From: Bacillota bacterium
Lineage (GTDB): Bacteria > Bacillota > Clostridia > Acetivibrionales > DSM-1351
Assembly: GCA_023436515.1 (NCBI GenBank)
Contig: JAEZIV010000053.1
Span: 1-9,213 of the forward strand
Direction of reading: 5' to 3'
DNA: 9,213 nt
Shown here: positions 5,812 to 9,213 of the stretch, one piece after another
How the letters are laid out: every line of letters begins with the position of its first letter
Position numbering within the stretch: position 1 is the stretch's first letter
Position numbers and translations under genes: made by a program
Notes under the pieces: model-generated
Databases searched by the model: none
Told to the model about the DNA's origin: nothing
The model's input: the letters and a program-made list of their open reading frames with translations, nothing else

Positions 5812-5943
5812 CCCCTAAAAGGAGAAATGCTAATGTTCAACCTTATCTTACCAAATAATTTGCAGTTCTGGAAATAGACAATAACTACCAATCCAATTAG
5901 TCCCAGAGTCCCAGCAATTGATTAGTTATACAAGCTTATAGAA
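5782..5943 (-). ncRNA. Possible small RNA between the nuclease gene and tsaD
   Basis: On the minus strand a promoter-like pair, TTGATT (5980-5975) and the overlapping TATATA/TATAAT (5957-5950), precedes about 160 nt that end in the strong terminator at 5782-5811. There is no open frame with an SD. The first part can fold: AACTA and AATT segments near 5930 pair with complementary segments near 5890, with bulges. I do not recognise a known RNA family. The alternative is that this is only the 3' untranslated region of the nuclease gene. Confidence 0.3.
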
Positions 5944-6016
5944 TCCCACATTATATAGGACTTTTTGACAATTAAATCAACTTGGCCTTTGCAAATACTA
6001 ATATTATTTTTAGGTA

Positions 6017-6664
6017 TTATGCCGCTTTATCGGTTCTCTTGTAGGAAGCAATATATTTACCGCTACTATCCTTGATAAAGGGCCTCTCTTTCTCAGGCAG
6101 CTTCCAAAAACCTCTTTTCTCGTCAATAGCCCTATTTTGAAGCTCATTAAAATAATCCTTTAAAAGTGTATTCGGACTATAAAAAACACAAATGGCATAG
6201 CCGTTTTCGACCATGTAGGCATTGTAGAAGGTATTATTCTTAAGAATTACATGAGCCAGAAGTCTATCAAATTGATCATAGGTGTCCTTCTCAAAAACAA
6301 GCTTAACCTTCGCGTTTGTCAATGTACTACCGGTTAGCTCGGATGCTTCCTTTGAAAAGGGTTGAACAGCAACTCCGGACTTGACCGACTCGGGAGTATC
6401 AATATCCAGCATTCGAACCTTATATTTCTCAGAATTATAGCTGATTGTGAAGGTGTCTCCGTCAGTTACTTTTGTTACGGTGGCATCAATATAACCGTAG
6501 GGAACAATTCCCTCCTTCTCGGGTATTAATAGGTCCTCCGGAAAAGTCGCGGCTGACAGTTGGCTTTTGTCATCATCCTCGCTTTTATTCATTATGTGAC
6601 TTCCAAAGAAAATTGATATCACTGCCACAAAGGCTACCAGAGCGGCTACGGTCTTCTTTTTCAT
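6017..6664 (-). CDS. Staphylococcal-nuclease-type (thermonuclease) protein, exported or membrane-anchored
   Basis: The 215-residue protein is a Ca-dependent-type nuclease that cleaves DNA and RNA. The N-terminus MKKKTVAALVAFVAVISIFF is a signal peptide or anchor, followed by a polar linker (about 25-57) and the nuclease fold (about 60-190). Active-site residues are all present: DGDT (68-71), Arg84, Asp89, Thr90 and Glu92 in VRMLDIDTPES, and Arg134 in QFDRLLAH, matching Arg35, Asp40, Thr41, Glu43 and Arg87 of the S. aureus enzyme. I chose the ATG at 6664, preceded by AGGGTGA at 8 nt; an upstream in-frame start at 6730 would overlap the promoter. It stands alone between terminators. A role in nutrient recovery from external nucleic acid is inferred. 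Confidence 0.9.
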   Translation of the reverse strand: MKKKTVAALVAFVAVISIFFGSHIMNKSEDDDKSQLSAATFPEDLLIPEKEGIVPYGYIDATVTKVTDGDTFTISYNSEKYKVRMLDIDTPESVKSGVAVQPFSKEASELTGSTLTNAKVKLVFEKDTYDQFDRLLAHVILKNNTFYNAYMVENGYAICVFYSPNTLLKDYFNELQNRAIDEKRGFWKLPEKERPFIKDSSGKYIASYKRTDKAA

Positions 6665-6700
6665 GTAAACATTCACCCTAAATCCGTATGTAATAAGTGA

Positions 6701-6706
6701 ATTATA
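6701..6706 (-). promoter_or_regulatory. Extended -10 promoter of the nuclease gene
   Basis: On the minus strand TGCTATAAT combines the TGN extension with a perfect -10 box. No clear -35 box lies 16-18 bp upstream. The leader would be about 30 nt. Confidence 0.55.
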
Positions 6707-6787
6707 GCACAGGTTCAGCGTGAGCAGCAAAGGTTAAAAGCCACTATTCTTCCTTTCTAACTACTTGTATTATTTTTTTACAAATTA

Positions 6788-6832
6788 AAAGCAGCCTGAC
6801 GAGACACACGGGTTCTCTCAGACTGCTGCTTT
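6788..6832 (-). terminator. lonB terminator
   Basis: AAAGCAGC (6788-6795) pairs with GCTGCTTT (6825-6832), extended by CTGA/TCAG and GAGA/TCTC with small bulges. On the minus strand TTTTAATTTG follows; the plus-strand tail is also T-rich, so it may work both ways. It lies about 185 bp after lonB. That spacer holds a further inverted repeat, TTAAGTG/CACTTAA (6834-6860), and no gene that I can see. Confidence 0.75.
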
Positions 6833-7015
6833 ATTAAGTGTATTGGCCGATATCACTTAAGACTTATTTCATATAATAGTTGGTTTGTATTTATTATTTA
6901 TATTCCACTTGTTAAAATGTGTTGCGGCGGATCACATGTAATATTGTGTGTATATGAAAGAATTATATTCATGTTTTGTCCACACAACATATATCCGATT
7001 TTTCTTTATTACATT

Positions 7016-8698
7016 TCAGGTACCTTGCGCCGTTAGAACTGTTACCGGAACTGTGCTGCTTATTATTGCTTCATCCTTCCTGTTAATAATATCAGCATCA
7101 AACACAGCTTTCATAACCTGTCCGATATTATCTACAGCTATAACCTCAATATCCATATCCTCAAATAATTCCTGATAGTTTTCTTTAGGAATGAATACCT
7201 TTTTAATTCCGGCTGCTTTGGCGGCATCAACCTTAGCAACAACTCCCCCCACCGGCTTAACCTTACCCTTTATGGAAATCTCCCCTGTCATGGCTATATC
7301 ACCACTTACCGGTATATTTTTTACCGCAGAATATACCGCTGTGGCTATGGTTATTCCAGCCGAAGGTCCATCGATGGGTATTCCTCCCGGGAAATTCAGA
7401 TGAATTTCATAGTCTCTGAAATCAACATCCATATATCTTTTTAGTACAGTCAGAACATTTTCAACAGAGGCTTTAGCAGAACTTGTTCTTTTGAGCTTAT
7501 GCCCTCTGCTGTCCATTTCCTCTTCTTCTACTATACCAGTGATTTTTATGTTTCCGTTACCGTTGGAAACCTGCATGGCTGTGGCCTCAACGTCAATAAC
7601 CATACCTGTGCTGTTTCCAAATACCGCAAGACCGTTTATACAGCCTATTTGAACCTCGGAGTTGACCTTCTTCTCAATCCGTGGACTATAATGTCCGAAT
7701 TCTATCACCCATTCAATATCCTTAACATCAATAAGGCTTCTATTTTCTAGAGCAGCAATTCCTCCTGCTATCTGTATGATATTAACAGCATCTCTGCCAT
7801 TTTGTGCATACTTTGCTACCTGCTCACTGCAGCCTCCTCCAAGGATGTAGCCGCCTTTTACCGCCGCATTTTCACAAATGGTACTTATTTCATCTGCTCT
7901 TAAGGGCCTGAAATGGATTTCTACGCATCTGGAGCGTATGGCTGCAGGTATTTCATCAGGAGTCCTTGTAGTTGCACCTACAAGCCTGAAATCAGCCGGT
8001 AAACCCTTTTGGAATATATCGTGAATATGTGTGGGTATGTTACTGTCCTCAGAGGTGTAATAAGCGCTTTCCAGAAAAACCCGTCTATCCTCAAGAACCT
8101 TCAGGAGCTTATTCATCTGAACAGGGTGCAGCTCTCCGATTTCATCTATAAACAGTATTCCACCGTGGGCTTTTGTAACTGCTCCGGGTTTTGGCTGCGG
8201 AACACCTGCAGCCCCGTATGCGCCGGCACCTTGGTATATGGGATCATGAACTGAGCCTATAAGAGGATCAGCTATGCCTCTTTCATCAAACCTCAAGGTT
8301 GTCGCATCCATTTCGATAAATTTTGCTTCCTTTTTGAAGGGAGATATCCCATTATTTTTTGCCTCTTCAAGGATAACACGAGCGGCAGCAGTTTTACCGA
8401 CTCCCGGAGGTCCGTAAATTATTACGTGCTGAGGATTGGTTCCGCATAAGGAAGCTCTGAGTGCTTTTATTCCCTGCTCCTGACCTACAATATCCTTCAG
8501 TGTTGACGGTCGAGTTTTCTCTGATAGAGGCTCTGTCAGATGAATATCCCGGAGCTTTCTCAGCTTTTCCAGTTCCTTTCTGGACTCCTTATCAATTGCA
8601 CTTCTGTTGCCCTGCTGACTTTTAAGTAATGTAAAAAAATATATTCCAATAACTATTGAAAAGAAAAACTGTATGATGAACATGGTTGTTGTAAACAT
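7016..8698 (-). CDS. lonB: Membrane-anchored Lon-like AAA+ protease LonB
   Basis: LonB is an ATP-dependent protease with fused AAA+ and Ser-Lys protease domains; in Bacillus it acts at the forespore and controls sporulation sigma factors. The 560-residue product has one N-terminal membrane segment (about 5-26), a charged linker (30-62), Walker A GPPGVGKT (96-103), Walker B ILFIDE (181-186), the sensor region LVGATTR (239-245), an arginine-finger segment AIRSRC (253-258) and the protease domain from about 345. The catalytic dyad is Ser446 in DGPSAG and Lys489 in VVAKVDAAK. AGGAGG lies five bases before the ATG at 8698. Full length and intact. It follows clpX, as in Bacillus, but the usual next gene lonA is not here; a nuclease gene and tsaD follow instead. 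Confidence 0.95.
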   Translation of the reverse strand: MFTTTMFIIQFFFSIVIGIYFFTLLKSQQGNRSAIDKESRKELEKLRKLRDIHLTEPLSEKTRPSTLKDIVGQEQGIKALRASLCGTNPQHVIIYGPPGVGKTAAARVILEEAKNNGISPFKKEAKFIEMDATTLRFDERGIADPLIGSVHDPIYQGAGAYGAAGVPQPKPGAVTKAHGGILFIDEIGELHPVQMNKLLKVLEDRRVFLESAYYTSEDSNIPTHIHDIFQKGLPADFRLVGATTRTPDEIPAAIRSRCVEIHFRPLRADEISTICENAAVKGGYILGGGCSEQVAKYAQNGRDAVNIIQIAGGIAALENRSLIDVKDIEWVIEFGHYSPRIEKKVNSEVQIGCINGLAVFGNSTGMVIDVEATAMQVSNGNGNIKITGIVEEEEMDSRGHKLKRTSSAKASVENVLTVLKRYMDVDFRDYEIHLNFPGGIPIDGPSAGITIATAVYSAVKNIPVSGDIAMTGEISIKGKVKPVGGVVAKVDAAKAAGIKKVFIPKENYQELFEDMDIEVIAVDNIGQVMKAVFDADIINRKDEAIISSTVPVTVLTAQGT

Positions 8699-8732
8699 AC
8701 ATACCTCCTAAGCGTTTTTACTGCATACAATT

Positions 8733-8762
8733 ATTATTGGCAATGATTTATATTTTATCCAA
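8733..8762 (-). promoter_or_regulatory. Candidate lonB promoter
   Basis: On the minus strand TTGGAT (8762-8757) is followed by 18 bp and AATAAT (8738-8733), about 35 bp ahead of the start codon. With the clpX terminator upstream, lonB is probably transcribed on its own. No CIRCE or other heat-shock operator is seen. Confidence 0.5.
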
Positions 8763-8833
8763 GTTATTGGGATTTTTTCTCAACCCCCTTATTTTTAACT
8801 CTGTGCACCCTCTAACCGGTTGAAGCCAAATTA

Positions 8834-8869
8834 AAAAGACTGCCTTCTCATTTGTGAAGACAGTCTTTT
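8834..8869 (-). terminator. clpX terminator
   Basis: AAAAGACTG (8834-8842) pairs with CAGTCTTTT (8861-8869), extended imperfectly inwards with loop TTTG. On the minus strand TTTTTAATTTGG follows the stem. The plus-strand tail is also T-rich, but no plus-strand gene needs it. Confidence 0.85.
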
Positions 8870-8907
8870 ATTATTTTCAATTAATTTTTCATAGCATTAG
8901 AGCCATA

Positions 8908-9213
8908 TTATGATACTGATTCCTTCTTAATTCTGGGTTTCTTTGCCCCGCCCTTTTTAAGAGATTTACGATTCTCATTCAAAATAAGCTCAGGCTCAGA
9001 ATTGCTCTCTATAACGGATTTGGTTATTATACACTTTTCAACATTATTCATTGAAGGTATATCATACATGACACCTAGCATTATTTCTTCTAGGATGGCA
9101 CGTAAGCCTCTGGCTCCGGTATTTCTTGAAATCGCCTTTTCAGCAATCAATTCAAGAGCTTCTCCGTCAATTTCAAGCAGAACATCATCCATTTCAAGAA
9201 GCTTCTGATACTG
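8908..9213 (-). CDS. clpX: ATP-dependent Clp protease ATP-binding subunit ClpX, C-terminal part
   Basis: ClpX unfolds substrates, including ssrA-tagged proteins, and feeds them to ClpP. Only the last 101 residues are in the window; the frame is open up to the edge, starting [10 protein letters not shown]. The segment holds the C-terminal small domain of the AAA+ module, with [20 protein letters not shown] containing the sensor-2 motif GARGLR, then [15 protein letters not shown]. The tail after EPELI is long and basic ([12 protein letters not shown]), as is common and variable in Clostridia. It is followed by its own terminator and lonB on the same strand, the Firmicutes order. The start, the zinc-binding domain and Walker motifs lie outside the window. 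Confidence 0.96.
   Translation of the reverse strand, partial: QYQKLLEMDDVLLEIDGEALELIAEKAISRNTGARGLRAILEEIMLGVMYDIPSMNNVEKCIITKSVIESNSEPELILNENRKSLKKGGAKKPRIKKESVS

Noticed and set aside
7499..7750. Plus-strand frame inside lonB
   Set aside because: It is antisense to the intact lonB coding sequence and has no ribosome binding site.
8703..8830. Heat-shock operator (CIRCE) before lonB
   Set aside because: The TTAGCACTC/GAGTGCTAA inverted repeat is not present.

Overview
The window looks like chromosomal DNA of an anaerobic, AT-rich, Gram-positive Clostridia member. The evidence is the clpX-lonB order, clostridial-type SmpB and TsaD, strong AGGAGG-type ribosome binding sites and sigma-A-like promoters. 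A relative of Ruminiclostridium is my guess from general resemblance; I could not test it. No phage, transposon, CRISPR array or tRNA is visible. Almost everything is on the minus strand; only a small Cys-rich gene and a lytic transglycosylase gene are on the plus strand.

Left end (1-1046): the 5' part of tmRNA (ssrA, cut by the window edge) lies downstream of smpB. smpB has a long leader of about 215 nt and a very good promoter whose -35 box lies inside a repeat. Next (1047-1601) is a tandem array of three 185-bp units. The innermost unit is the true 3' end of a PHP-domain phosphoesterase gene; the two outer units are decayed partial copies of it. The PHP gene follows a DUF402 gene in a probable two-gene operon (1437-2800).

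Middle (2801-4615): a divergent promoter region with an inverted repeat separates the DUF402 operon from a small protein with two C4 cysteine motifs. A soluble lytic transglycosylase gene follows, ending in two tandem terminators. The gap between it and the convergent tsaD gene holds a dense cluster of DnaA-box-like 9-mers (4336-4585), which I consider the most interesting signal here.

Right half (4616-9213): tsaD (tRNA t6A synthesis) has a clear promoter. Upstream of it is a strong terminator and a possible small RNA of about 160 nt. Then come a membrane-anchored or secreted staphylococcal-type nuclease, lonB (membrane-anchored Lon-like protease) and the 3' end of clpX, each with its own terminator or promoter.

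Functional links: SmpB and tmRNA rescue stalled ribosomes and tag the unfinished protein, and ClpXP normally degrades tagged proteins, so both halves of that pathway sit within 9 kb. LonB adds a second AAA+ protease. The other genes are housekeeping or have no evident link to each other.
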